From positions 33,156 to 97,155 of the forward strand of contig SIBG01000002.1 of NCBI GenBank assembly GCA_009695305.1: DNA of 64,000 nt, in the 5' to 3' direction. This document shows positions 17,268-25,940 of the stretch, in pieces. How positions within the stretch are numbered: position 1 is the first letter of the stretch; every line of letters begins with the position of its first letter. Both the position numbers and the translations under genes were made by a program. This DNA is from Opitutus sp. (GTDB lineage: Bacteria; Verrucomicrobiota; Verrucomicrobiia; Opitutales; Opitutaceae). The notes under the pieces were generated by a model. That model searched no databases and was not told the origin of the DNA. It saw only the letters and a list, made by a program, of their open reading frames with translations.

Positions 17268-18040
17268 GGGTGATGGGCAGCGTGGGCGGGTTCCTTGCAG
17301 AGTCCGAGCAGAAATTCGCGGTTGCCGTCCGCCCCCGTGATCGGCGAGTCGATGGTGCCGACAAGTTTTGCGCCTGGCAGCTCCCGCAGCGCGAAGTCGC
17401 GGACGCCGGCGAGGGCCGCGGCCTGCACCGCGGCATCACGAATGACGCCGCGGCCCTTGTCCGCCGCCGCCTTGCCCGCCTCGAACTGCGGCTTCACGAG
17501 CGCGACCAGCGTGCCGCCGTCGCGCAGCAGCGGCCAGACGGCGGGGAGCACGCTCTTGAGTGAGATGAACGAGAGGTCCATCACGACCGCATCGAAGTCG
17601 CGGCGCGGCAGATCGGCGGGCGTCAGATGGCGGGCATTGATTTTTTCGAAATTGGTCACGCGCGGATCGGTGAGGAGCTTCGCGTGCAACTGCGCGCGGC
17701 CGACGTCCACGCACACGACGTCCGCCGCGCCCGCCTGCAGGACGCAGTCGGTAAACCCGCCGGTCGACGCGCCCACGTCGAGCACGTGGGCGCCGCGGAG
17801 GTCGAGCGCGAATTTTTCAATTGCGGCGACGAGTTTCTCCCCGCCCCGGCTGACGAAGCGCGGTGGTCGGTCCACGGCGAGCGCGAGATCGCTGGGAAAT
17901 TCCTTGCCGGGTTTGTCGAGCCGCTCGGTGCCGTGCCGCACGCGGCCGCTCATGATCAGGGCCTTGGCCTGCGCGCGCGTGGGCGCGAGACCGCGGGCGA
18001 CGAGCAACTCGTCGAGGCGAAGTTTTTTTGGCGCGGTCAT
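17264..18040 (-). CDS. tlyA: TlyA-family rRNA (cytidine-2'-O)-methyltransferase/hemolysin-like
   Basis: 258 residues. An N-terminal S4 RNA-binding domain ([20 protein letters not shown]) is followed by an FtsJ/RrmJ-like SAM methyltransferase ([49 protein letters not shown]). It is expected to 2'-O-methylate rRNA cytidines. The start at ATG 18040 overlaps the mutM stop by 4 bases; homology begins there. It is coupled to nadK by another ATGA overlap. Confidence 0.93.
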   Translation of the reverse strand: MTAPKKLRLDELLVARGLAPTRAQAKALIMSGRVRHGTERLDKPGKEFPSDLALAVDRPPRFVSRGGEKLVAAIEKFALDLRGAHVLDVGASTGGFTDCVLQAGAADVVCVDVGRAQLHAKLLTDPRVTNFEKINARHLTPADLPRRDFDAVVMDLSFISLKSVLPAVWPLLRDGGTLVALVKPQFEAGKAAADKGRGVIRDAAVQAAALAGVRDFALRELPGAKLVGTIDSPITGADGNREFLLGLCKEPAHAAHHP

Positions 18041-18948
18041 CGCGAGGCAGGGCGTCGGTCGGGCTGACGCCGTTTTTCCGTCGAGGCGGAGGCCGGCGTC
18101 TGCCAGCCAGACGCCCGCCGACCGCTTAACTTCTGCCGCGCCGGCGACCAGCATGTCGTGCGCCCGCCGACCTCGGCGCGCACCAGTGGTCGGTTCGTTT
18201 TCGGGCAGCGCCCGCCGTCGGCCCAGCGGTGCCAGAAGAGCCACGTGCGGGGAATGTTGGCGTTAAGGTCGGGTGGCAGTGAGTTGCGCCGGCCGGCGAT
18301 CGTGTTGAACGCGAGCTGGCACACGCGCCGGCTCTCGCGCCAGAGCGTGCGCCCCTCGGCGGGCGTGAGCGAGCCGGCCAGGCGCTGCGGATGAATCGCG
18401 GCGCGCCACAGAATTTCGTCGGCCATCCAGTTGCCGATGCCGGGAAACCGCTCCTGCATCAGCAGCACGGCCTTGAGCGGTGCGCGGGCGCGGCGGCGGA
18501 GAAACGCCGCGACAGCCTCCGCGGTAAACGCGTCCGACAGGATCGCGGGCGCGATCTTCGTCCACCACGCGGGCGGCTCCGCCCCGCGATGAAACTGCAC
18601 GCGGCCGAACATCCGCGGATCGGTGAAAACGAGCGCCTGCTGCCTGGTCGCGAGCACCAGATGATCGTGCTTTTTCGGCTCGTAGCCGGATGGCTCGGCG
18701 CGCAGTTCGCCACTCATGCCGAGGTGGATGCCGAGCCAGGCGTCGCCGCCGAAACGAAAGAGCATTTGCTTCGCGCGGGCTTCGGAAGCGAGCAGGCGCG
18801 CGCCGTTCACGGCGCGGCGAAGCGCGACGACATCGGTGCCACGAAAAATCTTCGCGCGATCATGCACGCGCACGGCGGCAATCTTGCGGCCGCGGGCGGC
18901 GAGATCCCAGCGCTTGCGGAAAAATTCCACTTCGGCGAGTTCAGGCAT
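18037..18948 (-). CDS. Fpg/Nei family DNA glycosylase with altered zinc finger
   Basis: 303 residues. The N-terminus MPELAEVE provides the catalytic Pro2 and Glu3 of the MutM/Nei superfamily; IHLGMSGEL and the helix-two-turn-helix [18 protein letters not shown] follow. The Cys4 finger is degenerate: [17 protein letters not shown] then TTCWSPARQ, with only two cysteines, as in zincless-finger relatives. After the finger a 30-residue Arg/Pro/Ser-rich tail has no counterpart in the family and is encoded by palindromic repeat sequence around 18050-18116. The role is base-excision repair; the exact lesion is not certain. Confidence 0.88.
   Translation of the reverse strand: MPELAEVEFFRKRWDLAARGRKIAAVRVHDRAKIFRGTDVVALRRAVNGARLLASEARAKQMLFRFGGDAWLGIHLGMSGELRAEPSGYEPKKHDHLVLATRQQALVFTDPRMFGRVQFHRGAEPPAWWTKIAPAILSDAFTAEAVAAFLRRRARAPLKAVLLMQERFPGIGNWMADEILWRAAIHPQRLAGSLTPAEGRTLWRESRRVCQLAFNTIAGRRNSLPPDLNANIPRTWLFWHRWADGGRCPKTNRPLVRAEVGGRTTCWSPARQKLSGRRASGWQTPASASTEKRRQPDRRPASR
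18050..18116. repeat. Palindromic repeat arm inside the glycosylase 3' end
   Basis: GGCGTCTG-CCA-GCCAGACGCC (18095-18115) is a strong hairpin also found as both arms of the element at 31294-31383. A weaker hairpin (GCGTCGG...GACGC) precedes it near 18052-18070. Together they encode the unusual C-terminal tail of the glycosylase and run up to the tlyA start. Confidence 0.55.
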
Positions 18949-18957
18949 GGAGCGGAG

Positions 18958-19022
18958 AGTAGGGCGGGGTCTGTGACCCGCCCCTTCGTGCGAACGAGGG
19001 CAGGTCAGAGACCTGCCCTACT
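18958..19022. repeat. Double-hairpin palindromic repeat (GTAGGGC family)
   Basis: The left arm (18958-18984) starts AGTAGGGCGGGGTCTG; the right arm (18998-19022) ends CTGCCCTACT. Each arm is itself a hairpin and the two arms are imperfect inverted copies around a 13-base centre. It fills the gap between the glycosylase start and the amidohydrolase stop. Confidence 0.75.
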
Positions 19023-19053
19023 TTAGAGCGACCGCAGCGTGAGTCGGATTCGT

Positions 19054-20478
19054 TCATTGAATCCCCACGTGACCCTTGACCGAATCGAGCAACTTCTTCG
19101 CGTCGTAGCCGACGCCGTCTTTGAAAACCGTTTCGATCTGGCGGATGTCGGCGATGGTTTTCGCCGGATCGCCCGCGACGACCACGAGGTCCGCGGCCTT
19201 GCCGGGCTCGATGCTGCCCACGTCCTTCTCTACGCCGAGCCAGCGGGCACCGTTGTAGCTCGCGACTTGGATGGCCGCGACGGGCGTGAGCCCGGCTTCG
19301 ACGAGCAGCTCGACTTCGCGCAGGCTGCCGTGGCCGGCGATGGTTGCGCCATAGCCGGTCGGATCGGTGCCCGCCACGAGCAGGCCACCGGCGTCGAAGA
19401 ATTTTTTTTCAAGGGCGAGCATCTTTCGCCAGGTGGCGACGGCGCGGCCGTCGTTGGGGCCGTTGACCCGCGCCCAGGTCCGAAGGTAGTTTTCACGGGC
19501 CGGCGCGGCGAGACAGTCGAGTTCGCGTGCGGTCAGAATGGGACGACCGGGGACGCTCGCTTCGAAAACGGGCAGGGTGGACGTGAGCGCGACGTGCCGG
19601 TCGATCAGAAACTGGATGAGCGCGGCGACCGCCGGCGCGTTGACGTCAAGTTCATCCTGGCTCCCGGCGACCGCGGCGGGCTGGGGGAGCTCGCCGGACT
19701 TCTTGCCGCGGACAAAATCTGTCGCGGCGTAGAAGCCGTGTTCGAGGTTGTCGATCCCCAGTTCGGCGGCCTCGCGATAGGTGAGCGCGCCGATGTGGCC
19801 GGTGACTTTCAGGCCGCGCGCGTGGGCGGCTTCGATAGCGGCGCGAGCGGAGTCCGCCGCGAGGTGCATGTAGAGTTTGAAGGACGTGAAACCCTTGTCG
19901 GCCCAAAAATTTACGAGGCGCACGGCGTCGGCCGGGTCGTCGACGTTGTGCAGCTGCGCGATGGCGGAAGGAAAGCCTTCCAGGTAGGGCGCGGTGAGGT
20001 GGAGCTTCGGGCCGGGGAGGACACCGCGGTTGATCCGCATTTTCAGCTCCAGGTCCGTGTAGGGCTCGATGCTGCCGCCGGTGCGAACGCTCGTCAGCCC
20101 GCAGGCGAGGTAGAGTCGGGGAAACGAAAAATCCATTTCGTTGACGTGAAAGGGGGCGGTCGTGCTGGCGCGCGACGTGAAATACAGGTGCTCGTGCAGC
20201 ATCACGAGCCCGGGCAGGACGGTCTTGCCGGTGAGGTCGAGGGTCTGCGCGCCGGTGGGAATCGCGACGGCGGAGGTGGCGCCGATTTCGGCGATCCGGC
20301 CAGCGCGGACGATGATCGTTTGATCGTCGCGGGGGGCGGTGCCGCGGCCGTCGATCAGTTTGGCGTGCGTCAAGGCGAGCAGGGGCGCGCGGGTGGTGAT
20401 GACGGAGTCGGCGTCCTGCGCGGCGGCTCCGACCGCGGAGAGCAGGGCCACGGCGAGCCGGGAAAGGGTGAGCTTCAT
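19054..20478 (-). CDS. Exported amidohydrolase-family protein
   Basis: 474 residues with a signal peptide (MKLTLSRLAVALLSAVGAAA). It has the amidohydrolase/imidazolonepropionase-like layout: an HxH metal motif in VLPGLVMLHEHLYF, later His ligands in KVTGHIGA and NLEHGFYA, an Asp in LLVAGTDPTGYG, and a C-terminal beta region GSIEPGKAADLVVVAGDP. It is a periplasmic metal-dependent hydrolase of unknown substrate. Its start overlaps the stop of gmhB by 4 bases. Confidence 0.92.
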   Translation of the reverse strand: MKLTLSRLAVALLSAVGAAAQDADSVITTRAPLLALTHAKLIDGRGTAPRDDQTIIVRAGRIAEIGATSAVAIPTGAQTLDLTGKTVLPGLVMLHEHLYFTSRASTTAPFHVNEMDFSFPRLYLACGLTSVRTGGSIEPYTDLELKMRINRGVLPGPKLHLTAPYLEGFPSAIAQLHNVDDPADAVRLVNFWADKGFTSFKLYMHLAADSARAAIEAAHARGLKVTGHIGALTYREAAELGIDNLEHGFYAATDFVRGKKSGELPQPAAVAGSQDELDVNAPAVAALIQFLIDRHVALTSTLPVFEASVPGRPILTARELDCLAAPARENYLRTWARVNGPNDGRAVATWRKMLALEKKFFDAGGLLVAGTDPTGYGATIAGHGSLREVELLVEAGLTPVAAIQVASYNGARWLGVEKDVGSIEPGKAADLVVVAGDPAKTIADIRQIETVFKDGVGYDAKKLLDSVKGHVGIQ

Positions 20479-21011
20479 GGTGAGGTAAGTGTCGCCGCAA
20501 AGGCGGCGAAATTTTCAAACACCGGCACGCGGCCGGCGGCGACTTCGGGCAGCGTTTGCGGATCGACTTTGCCCGTGCGCACGGCGGCGACGTTGATTTT
20601 CGCGGCGAGGCCGGCGGCGAGGTCTGCGGCGGAATCACCGACCATCCAGCACTGCGCCGGATCGAGTTTGTGCGCGGTGATTTGCTCGAGGATGAAGCGC
20701 GGCGAGGGCTTGCGATAGACGACCGGCTGGCCGGGCGCCTCGGGGGCGATGCACACGCCGTCAAACCCGGGGCGGGGGAGGCCGAGCATTTCTTCCATGC
20801 GGGCGTTCACGCGGAGCGTGTCGTCGAGCGTGTGCAGGCCACGACCAATGCCGGACTGGTTGGTAAAAAGAAAAAGTTTGTAACCGAGCGAGCGCACCCG
20901 CCGCAGACTGTCGGCGACGCCCGGGCAGAGTTCCACGCCCGCCGGATCGGCCAGATAGACCCGGTCGATGATGAGCGTGCCGTCGCGGTCGAGGAAGAGG
21001 GCTTTGGACAT
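20475..21011 (-). CDS. gmhB: D-glycero-D-manno-heptose-1,7-bisphosphate 7-phosphatase
   Basis: 178 residues, HAD-IIIA family. The nucleophile motif LFLDRDGTLI has the DxDGT pattern; LFTNQSGIGRG is motif II, KPSPRFI the lysine motif and WMVGDSAADLAAG motif IV. GmhB removes the C7 phosphate in ADP-heptose synthesis for LPS core. The identity is strengthened by the neighbouring heptokinase. The zinc-loop cysteines of E. coli GmhB are not evident, so a histidinol-phosphatase-type HAD is a weaker alternative. Confidence 0.87.
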   Translation of the reverse strand: MSKALFLDRDGTLIIDRVYLADPAGVELCPGVADSLRRVRSLGYKLFLFTNQSGIGRGLHTLDDTLRVNARMEEMLGLPRPGFDGVCIAPEAPGQPVVYRKPSPRFILEQITAHKLDPAQCWMVGDSAADLAAGLAAKINVAAVRTGKVDPQTLPEVAAGRVPVFENFAAFAATLTSP

Positions 21012-21018
21012 CTTAAAT

Positions 21019-21102
21019 TGTCATTCTGAGCGCAGCGCAGAATCCCAGAGGGCGGCCGAATGCGAGCGCCGCTCGGGATTCCGCGCGACGCTCAGTCGGA
21101 CA
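21019..21102. repeat. REP-like inverted repeat (GTCATTCTGAGCGC type)
   Basis: The left arm (21019-21050, TGTCATTCTGAGCGCAG...) and right arm (21072-21102, ending CTCAGTCGGACA) are inverted with several mismatches. It occupies the gap between gmhB and the heptokinase and contains no gene. Confidence 0.65.
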
Positions 21103-21108
21103 GAAAAA

Positions 21109-22086
21109 TCATGACTCGTGCGCCACGTAGGCTTTCAACTCCTTGGGTGTGACGGTCGCGGTGCCGATCTTGCCGACGACGACGCCGGACGCGGCGTTGG
21201 CGAAATGCGCGGCGTCCTCAAGGCTCGCGCCCGCGGCGAGCGCGAGCACGAGCGCGGCGAGCGAGGTATCGCCGGCGCCGGACACATCGAAAACTTCGCG
21301 CGCGGCGGTCGGAATCGTCTGGAGAATTTTGCCGCCGGCACTGAGCAACATGCCGTCTTCGCCCAGCGTGATGACGAGATGCTTGGTGGCGTAGATTTCG
21401 TGCAAACGGGCGCAGACCCGGGCGGCGGGAAACGGCGTGTGCGGCGGCAGCTCGATGCCGGCGAGTTGGAGCGACTCGCGCTTGTTCGGCGTGATGAGGT
21501 CGAGCCCGTGGAAATGGAGCGGGCGCTTCGGCTTCGGATCGAGCGCGATAAACTTGCCGGCGGCGCGGGCGAGCTGGGTGATGCGGTCGATGACTTCGTC
21601 GCTCAGGATGCCCTTGGCGTAGTCGGACAGAATCACGGCGTCGCTCGCCCGGATCGCGGCCCGGAGCAGCTTTTCGGCGGCGGCGGGCGAGACGGCGTAG
21701 GCGGCGGGCGGCGATTCGCGGTCGATCCGGCAGAGCTGCTGGCGCTGCACGAGGACGCGGGTCTTGACGATGGTCTGGCTCGTGCCGGGGGTGGAGATCG
21801 TGGCGATCTTTTTTTCGTGCAGAGTCTCGGCGAGTTTGCGGCCGGCATCGTCGTGGCCGATGTAGCCGGCGACGGTGCAACGGGCGCCGAGGGCGGCGAT
21901 GTTGAGGGCGACGTTGGCAGCGCCGCCGGCGGTCCAGGTCTCGCGATCGATGTCGATCACGGGCACGGGCGCCTCGGGCGAGATGCGCGTGGCGTCACCC
22001 CAGATGTAGCGGTCGAGCATCACATCGCCCACGACGAGGAGGCGGAGGCCGGAGATTTTCTTCAGGAGCGCGGGGAGGTTTTTCAT
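21109..22086 (-). CDS. D-glycero-beta-D-manno-heptose-7-phosphate kinase (HldE1/RfaE1 type)
   Basis: 325 residues, PfkB-type sugar kinase. The N-terminus LLVVGDVMLDRYIWGDATRI with EAPVPVIDI is diagnostic of RfaE domain 1; WTAGGAANVALNIAALG and the catalytic DVSGAGDTSLAALVLALA complete the fold. The cytidylyltransferase domain present in bifunctional HldE is absent, so it makes heptose-1,7-bisphosphate and another gene would supply the nucleotidyl transfer. The start is ATG 22086; the open frame continues upstream in shadow. The adjacent gmhB codes the next pathway step. Confidence 0.93.
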   Translation of the reverse strand: MKNLPALLKKISGLRLLVVGDVMLDRYIWGDATRISPEAPVPVIDIDRETWTAGGAANVALNIAALGARCTVAGYIGHDDAGRKLAETLHEKKIATISTPGTSQTIVKTRVLVQRQQLCRIDRESPPAAYAVSPAAAEKLLRAAIRASDAVILSDYAKGILSDEVIDRITQLARAAGKFIALDPKPKRPLHFHGLDLITPNKRESLQLAGIELPPHTPFPAARVCARLHEIYATKHLVITLGEDGMLLSAGGKILQTIPTAAREVFDVSGAGDTSLAALVLALAAGASLEDAAHFANAASGVVVGKIGTATVTPKELKAYVAHES

Positions 22087-22091
22087 CACGG

Positions 22092-23234
22092 TCAGGAGAG
22101 TTCCCACTTGTAGTGGTAGCTGGAGAGCATTTTTGGTTTTCCCGCCGTCACTTGGACGACGTCCTCGATCCGACAGCCCCCGAGCCCGGGATAGTAAAGG
22201 CCGGGCTCGACGGTCACGACCGAGTTTTTCTTCAGGAGGTAATCGATGGTGGGGCTCAGGCGCGGCGGCTCGTGGACGGCGAGACCGAGGCCGTGGCCCG
22301 TGCCGTGAAAAAATCCGACGGAGCCCTGCGGCGTATGCTTCGTCTCGAAGCCGCGGGCCGTGAACACTTCGACGCATTTGGCGTGCACGCTCCGACCGTT
22401 GACGCCGGCGCGGATCAGCTTGATGGCCGCGAGCTGGGCGGCGCGGACGGCGGCGACGAGGGCGCGCTGGGCGTCGCTGGCGCGACCGCGGAGAAACGTC
22501 CGGGTCATGTCACCGTGGTAGCCCGTGGCCGTGACGCGCGGAAAAATGTCGACGATGATCAACTCGTGGGCGCGCAGGGGGCCGGAGCCGCGTTCGTGCG
22601 GGTCGCAAGCCTGGTCGCCGCCGGCGACGATGGTGTGCGCCGAGACCCCACCGGCCTCGAGGATGGCGACCTCGATGGCGAACTTGAGCCGCTCGCTGGT
22701 GACGACTTGGCCACGGTGGAGCAGCTGGCGGCCGGAGACTTTACTGGCGCGGAGAATTTTTTCCGCGGCGGCGAAGCCGAGCGCGCTCAGGCGGTTGCCC
22801 TGCCGGAGCGCGGTGATCTCCGCGGGGGTTTTGATTTCGCGCGCGGGGAAGAGCGCGCCGTCGGCGACCTCCAGATCGAGGCCGAGCTCGAAAAGCTTGT
22901 CGTAAACGCCGGCGGGAAAATCCTCCGGCACGGTGAAGCGCGTCTGGCCGAATTCCTTCGCGAGCAGAAAAATCACCTCGGCGGCCCCGGGCTTTCGTTG
23001 CGGCCAGAGCTCGCGGGCGTGCTTGAGGTAGCGTTCGAGCGGGAGCACGACGTCGAAGTCGGACGTCCGTTGCACGCGGCCGAACTCCAAGGCGCTGACG
23101 ACGGCGTGTTTTTTTCCGCGCAATTCGCAGGCGACGAACGCATCGGGCACCTCCACCCGGCCGAAATAAAGCGCATCGGCGCTGGTGTCGGTGCCGGCGT
23201 AAAGGAGGGGCGGTGGGGATTTTTTTCGGACCAT
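22092..23234 (-). CDS. M24 family metallopeptidase (Xaa-Pro peptidase-like)
   Basis: 380 residues. A creatinase-type N-domain (YAGTDTSADALYFGRVEVPD) is followed by the pita-bread peptidase domain. Metal ligands are visible: Asp in LIIVDIFPRV and YHGDMTRTF, His in FFHGTGHGLGLAVHEPP, Glu in VTVEPGLYYPG and GCRIEDVVQV. It probably cleaves Xaa-Pro or other N-terminal bonds in the cytoplasm. It lies 5 bases upstream of the heptokinase start and is divergent from the cyclotransferase. Confidence 0.93.
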   Translation of the reverse strand: MVRKKSPPPLLYAGTDTSADALYFGRVEVPDAFVACELRGKKHAVVSALEFGRVQRTSDFDVVLPLERYLKHARELWPQRKPGAAEVIFLLAKEFGQTRFTVPEDFPAGVYDKLFELGLDLEVADGALFPAREIKTPAEITALRQGNRLSALGFAAAEKILRASKVSGRQLLHRGQVVTSERLKFAIEVAILEAGGVSAHTIVAGGDQACDPHERGSGPLRAHELIIVDIFPRVTATGYHGDMTRTFLRGRASDAQRALVAAVRAAQLAAIKLIRAGVNGRSVHAKCVEVFTARGFETKHTPQGSVGFFHGTGHGLGLAVHEPPRLSPTIDYLLKKNSVVTVEPGLYYPGLGGCRIEDVVQVTAGKPKMLSSYHYKWELS

Positions 23235-23285
23235 GGGTGAGAGGGAGGTTGAACCGCAGCGTCGTGGTCATTACCCAACAGCTCT

Positions 23286-24179
23286 GTGCAAAACGCAAAT
23301 CCGGTTTTCCCCAGTTTGGCGCGCCGTCGGAGATCACGCGCGTTGTCCCGCCGGCCTGGATGGCGCCTGCCGGCATCGCGATCCGGCGCCCTGCTGCTGA
23401 CGGCGCTGTTGGCGCTCGCGGCCTGTGCCAAGCCCGCGGTCGAGCGATCCCCGAGTGTGCCGCCCTCGCCGGCGACGGCCGCACCGACCCGCTACACCTA
23501 CGAGGTGATCGCCACCTGGCCGCACGATCGCACGGCGTTCACGCAGGGGCTGGTTTTCCGCGCGGGCGGCTTCGTCGAAAGCACCGGGCTGAACGGCCAG
23601 TCCTCGTTGCGCGAGGTGGAGCTGAAGACCGGACGGGTGCTGAAGCGCATCGACGTGGCGCGGGAATTTTTCGGCGAAGGCCTCGCTGTGATCGGCGACC
23701 GGGCCTACCTGCTCACGTGGCAGCACCACAAGGGGTTTGTCTACGATGTGGACACCTTCCGCCTGCAACGGGAGTTCGCCTACGAAGGGGAAGGGTGGGG
23801 GCTCACGACCGACGGGCACGCGCTCATCCTGAGCGACGGCACCAGCCGCATCCGTTTTCTCGACCCGGCGACGTTTCAAGTCCTCCGCACCATCGACGTC
23901 GTCGCGGCCGGGAAGCCGGTCAGCCAGTTGAACGAACTGGAGTGGATCAACGGCGAGATTTTTGCGAACGTGTGGCAGACGGATGAGATCGTGCGGATCG
24001 ATCCGGCGACGGGGAGCGTGCGGGGCGTGATCGATTTTTCCGGCCTGCTCGCCCCGGCGGACCGCGGCCCGGAGACCGACGTGCTCAACGGCATCGCCTA
24101 CGACGCCGCGAACGACCGGCTGTTTGTGACGGGAAAAAAATGGCCGAAAATTTTCGAAGTAAAGCTGCGGGCGTGGTAA
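23286..24179 (+). CDS. Glutaminyl-peptide cyclotransferase-like lipoprotein
   Basis: 297 residues as drawn from a GTG at 23286; a TTG at 23343 gives a shorter, more typical leader. The lipobox LLALAAC-A puts it in the envelope. The remainder is the plant/bacterial-type glutamine cyclotransferase beta-propeller (PF05096): WPHDRTAFTQGLVFRAGGFV, ESTGLNGQSSLREVEL, EFFGEGLAVIGDRAYLLTWQ, NELEWINGEIFANVWQTDEI, VLNGIAYDAANDRLFVTGKK. It would form pyroglutamate at peptide N-termini. Confidence 0.92.
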   Translation: MQNANPVFPSLARRRRSRALSRRPGWRLPASRSGALLLTALLALAACAKPAVERSPSVPPSPATAAPTRYTYEVIATWPHDRTAFTQGLVFRAGGFVESTGLNGQSSLREVELKTGRVLKRIDVAREFFGEGLAVIGDRAYLLTWQHHKGFVYDVDTFRLQREFAYEGEGWGLTTDGHALILSDGTSRIRFLDPATFQVLRTIDVVAAGKPVSQLNELEWINGEIFANVWQTDEIVRIDPATGSVRGVIDFSGLLAPADRGPETDVLNGIAYDAANDRLFVTGKKWPKIFEVKLRAW

Positions 24180-24528
24180 GGCGCATGGGTTCTGGGCACG
24201 AAAGTCGGGAAGCAGGAGACCGGAGGCGGATAATCCAAAAACCTTTGACCACGGATGGCACGGATAGACACGGATACGGAATCCGAAGCTTCAAAACCCA
24301 AGCCTGAGGAAGGTGACTGACCAATCGTCCTTGGTCTTTGGTCTTATCCAGATCGAATCCGTGTAATCCGTGGTCAAAAACTCTGTGGCATTCGATTCGA
24401 GGCACGGGGTCACCCGGCCTTTCCGAGGTTACCCAAGGCAAGCGGAGGAGGGCACAGAGATCACCGAGGCGGGCGTTGCTCGGTGAACTCGGAGGGGCTG
24501 TGTCCGCTGGGACGAGGCCCGATGCGGA
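24180..24528. other. Intergenic region, 349 bp, holding one palindromic element
   Basis: No gene is convincing here. The region contains the CACGGAT-type inverted-repeat element described separately (24244-24378), then low-information sequence up to the end of the minus-strand hypothetical gene. Confidence 0.7.
24244..24378. repeat. MITE-like element with CACGGAT heptamer ends
   Basis: Starts TTTGACCACGGATGGCACGG at 24244 and ends with the inverse at 24378. CACGGAT heptamers are at 24250, 24259 and 24269; ATCCGTG heptamers at 24357 and 24366. The outer two heptamers of each arm are 2 nt apart, the same spacing as in the GxxExxY element at 8122. There is no gene inside its 135 bp. Confidence 0.8.
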
Positions 24529-24966
24529 TCACTCCTTCGGAATCTCGTTGTCGGTCTTCAGCACGAGGACGGGGGTCTTGGTTTTCACCCAGACGTCGAC
24601 CTCCCTGAGGAATTTCGCGGGGACATTCTCGATCGCTTCACCGACGGTCTTCACGGGCATGAGCTGACCCTTCTTCGTCGTGTTGAAATCGTAGGAGCTG
24701 CGGAAAACGCGGTCGGTCGTTGTCCCCGGGCTCTCGCTCTCGGGAATCTGGAGCACCCAGCCGACGAGGTCGGTCTTGGGCATCTTGCCGTCGGGGTCGC
24801 TAACGAGGATGACGAACTGTTTCTTCACCGCGGGCGGCTTCTCGCCGTCGCCGGGGTCGGGCTGGACGGCGAGGTTCATCTCCTCGACGACCTTGCGCAG
24901 GAGGGCGGGATCGATGTGGTTTTTTTTGAGAATCTCGGCGACTTTGCTGACGTCAATTTTGGCCAT
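24529..24966 (-). CDS. Hypothetical protein
   Basis: 145 residues from ATG 24966. No family recognised. The N-terminus looks helical (MAKIDVSKVAEILKKNHIDP). The middle is a likely beta domain (KKQFVILVSDPDGKMPKTDL, VGWVLQIPESES) and the C-terminus reads PVKTVGEAIENVPAKFLREV followed by KTKTPVLVLKTDNEIP. No signal peptide or membrane segment. It sits at the left edge of the restriction-modification island, so it may be island cargo or a resident gene. Confidence 0.65.
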   Translation of the reverse strand: MAKIDVSKVAEILKKNHIDPALLRKVVEEMNLAVQPDPGDGEKPPAVKKQFVILVSDPDGKMPKTDLVGWVLQIPESESPGTTTDRVFRSSYDFNTTKKGQLMPVKTVGEAIENVPAKFLREVDVWVKTKTPVLVLKTDNEIPKE

Positions 24967-25067
24967 GGGAATTGGTGCGGTGAAAAGAAGGGGACGAAAG
25001 GACACGAAGCCCCGCGGATGACAAAGCCAATCTTCCGCCGGGTGGCCGGCGACTGCGGGATGCGGCC

Positions 25068-25304
25068 GTGGCGGGCATCCTGCGGGATGACGGCCTGTCC
25101 TACGGCGATTACGTTGGACAGTTGACGTTTCTCATTTTCCTGAAAATGGCGGATGAGCAGGCCAGGCCGCCGTTCAACAAGCCGTCGCCCATTCCCAAGG
25201 GCAAGGACTGGCCGGCGTTGCTGGCCAACCTCCAGCACGCCACCTGTCTCCGCCAAGTTCGTTTTGCAGAAAGCCTTCACCGGGCAACTGGCTTGACGTT
25301 ATAA
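25068..25304 (+). pseudogene. hsdM 5' fragment, copy 1
   Basis: Reads [20 protein letters not shown] then [20 protein letters not shown] and KGKDWPALLA, the N-terminal helical domain of type I methyltransferase HsdM, before losing similarity and stopping at 25304. It lacks the HsdM start and all catalytic motifs. Bases 25119-25207 are nearly identical to 26027-26115 in copy 2, offset 908 bp, so the toxin-antitoxin pair lies between direct repeats of hsdM. Confidence 0.8.
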
Positions 25305-25326
25305 CATTCGTGGCTACACCGCTGGC

Positions 25327-25557
25327 ATGATTCTGGAACTGAAATTACGCAAGGTGGGCAACTCGGTGGGCGTGGTGCTACCCAAAGAAGCGCTCGCGCA
25401 CTTGAATGCCGGCGAAGGCGACACGGTGTCGGTCACGGAAGGACCGGACGGCAGCCTGCGGATGAGTCCGCACAAGGTGGAGGTCGCACGCCAGATGGAA
25501 GTGGTGCAGGACGTGATGAAACGCTACCGGCACACGCTGCGGGAACTGGCCAAATGA
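25327..25557 (+). CDS. AbrB/MazE-type antitoxin
   Basis: 76 residues. The SpoVT/AbrB swapped-hairpin DNA-binding pattern is clear (LKLRKVGNSVGVVLPKEALA, then LNAGEGDTVSVTEGPDG). The charged helical C-terminus ([16 protein letters not shown]) should bind and block the toxin. The stop overlaps the Doc start by 4 bases. It probably also represses its own promoter in the short gap after the hsdM fragment. Confidence 0.9.
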   Translation: MILELKLRKVGNSVGVVLPKEALAHLNAGEGDTVSVTEGPDGSLRMSPHKVEVARQMEVVQDVMKRYRHTLRELAK

Positions 25558-25940
25558 AAGAGCCGGCGTGGGTGTTGCGGGAAGTGGTGCTGATGGCGCA
25601 CGAGCAATCACTGGCGCAGTTCGGCGGCTCGGCGGGAGTGCGCGATGAGGGGCTGATGGATTCGGCGCTGGGCAAACCGCAGAATCTTTTTGCCTACGGC
25701 AAGCCGAACCTGTTCGCGCTGGCGGCGAGTTACGCTTTCGGCCTCGTGAAGAATCATCCGTTCATTGACGGCAACAAGCGCACGGGATTCGTTGTCGCGG
25801 TGACTTTCTTGGAATGCAACGGCTGGCAGCTGGAGGCCAGCGAAGTGGATGCGACCGTGAGCACGCTGGCGCTGGCCGCCGGGGAAATGTCCGAGGCGGC
25901 TTACGCGGAATGGTTGAAGGCCAATTCCAAACGCGCATGA
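25554..25940 (+). CDS. Doc-type Fic-fold toxin
   Basis: 128 residues. The Fic/Doc motif is H68-PFIDGNKR ([20 protein letters not shown]), complete including the His. Doc toxins phosphorylate EF-Tu and stop translation. [20 protein letters not shown] is the usual N-terminal Doc signature. It forms a module with the upstream AbrB/MazE-type protein. The ATGA overlap with the following hsdM copy shows precise fusion of the module to the restriction locus. Confidence 0.93.
   Translation: MKEPAWVLREVVLMAHEQSLAQFGGSAGVRDEGLMDSALGKPQNLFAYGKPNLFALAASYAFGLVKNHPFIDGNKRTGFVVAVTFLECNGWQLEASEVDATVSTLALAAGEMSEAAYAEWLKANSKRA

Noticed and set aside
19039..20718. 559-residue plus-strand frame opposite amidohydrolase and gmhB
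   Set aside because: Spans two real genes on the opposite strand and shows no family pattern.
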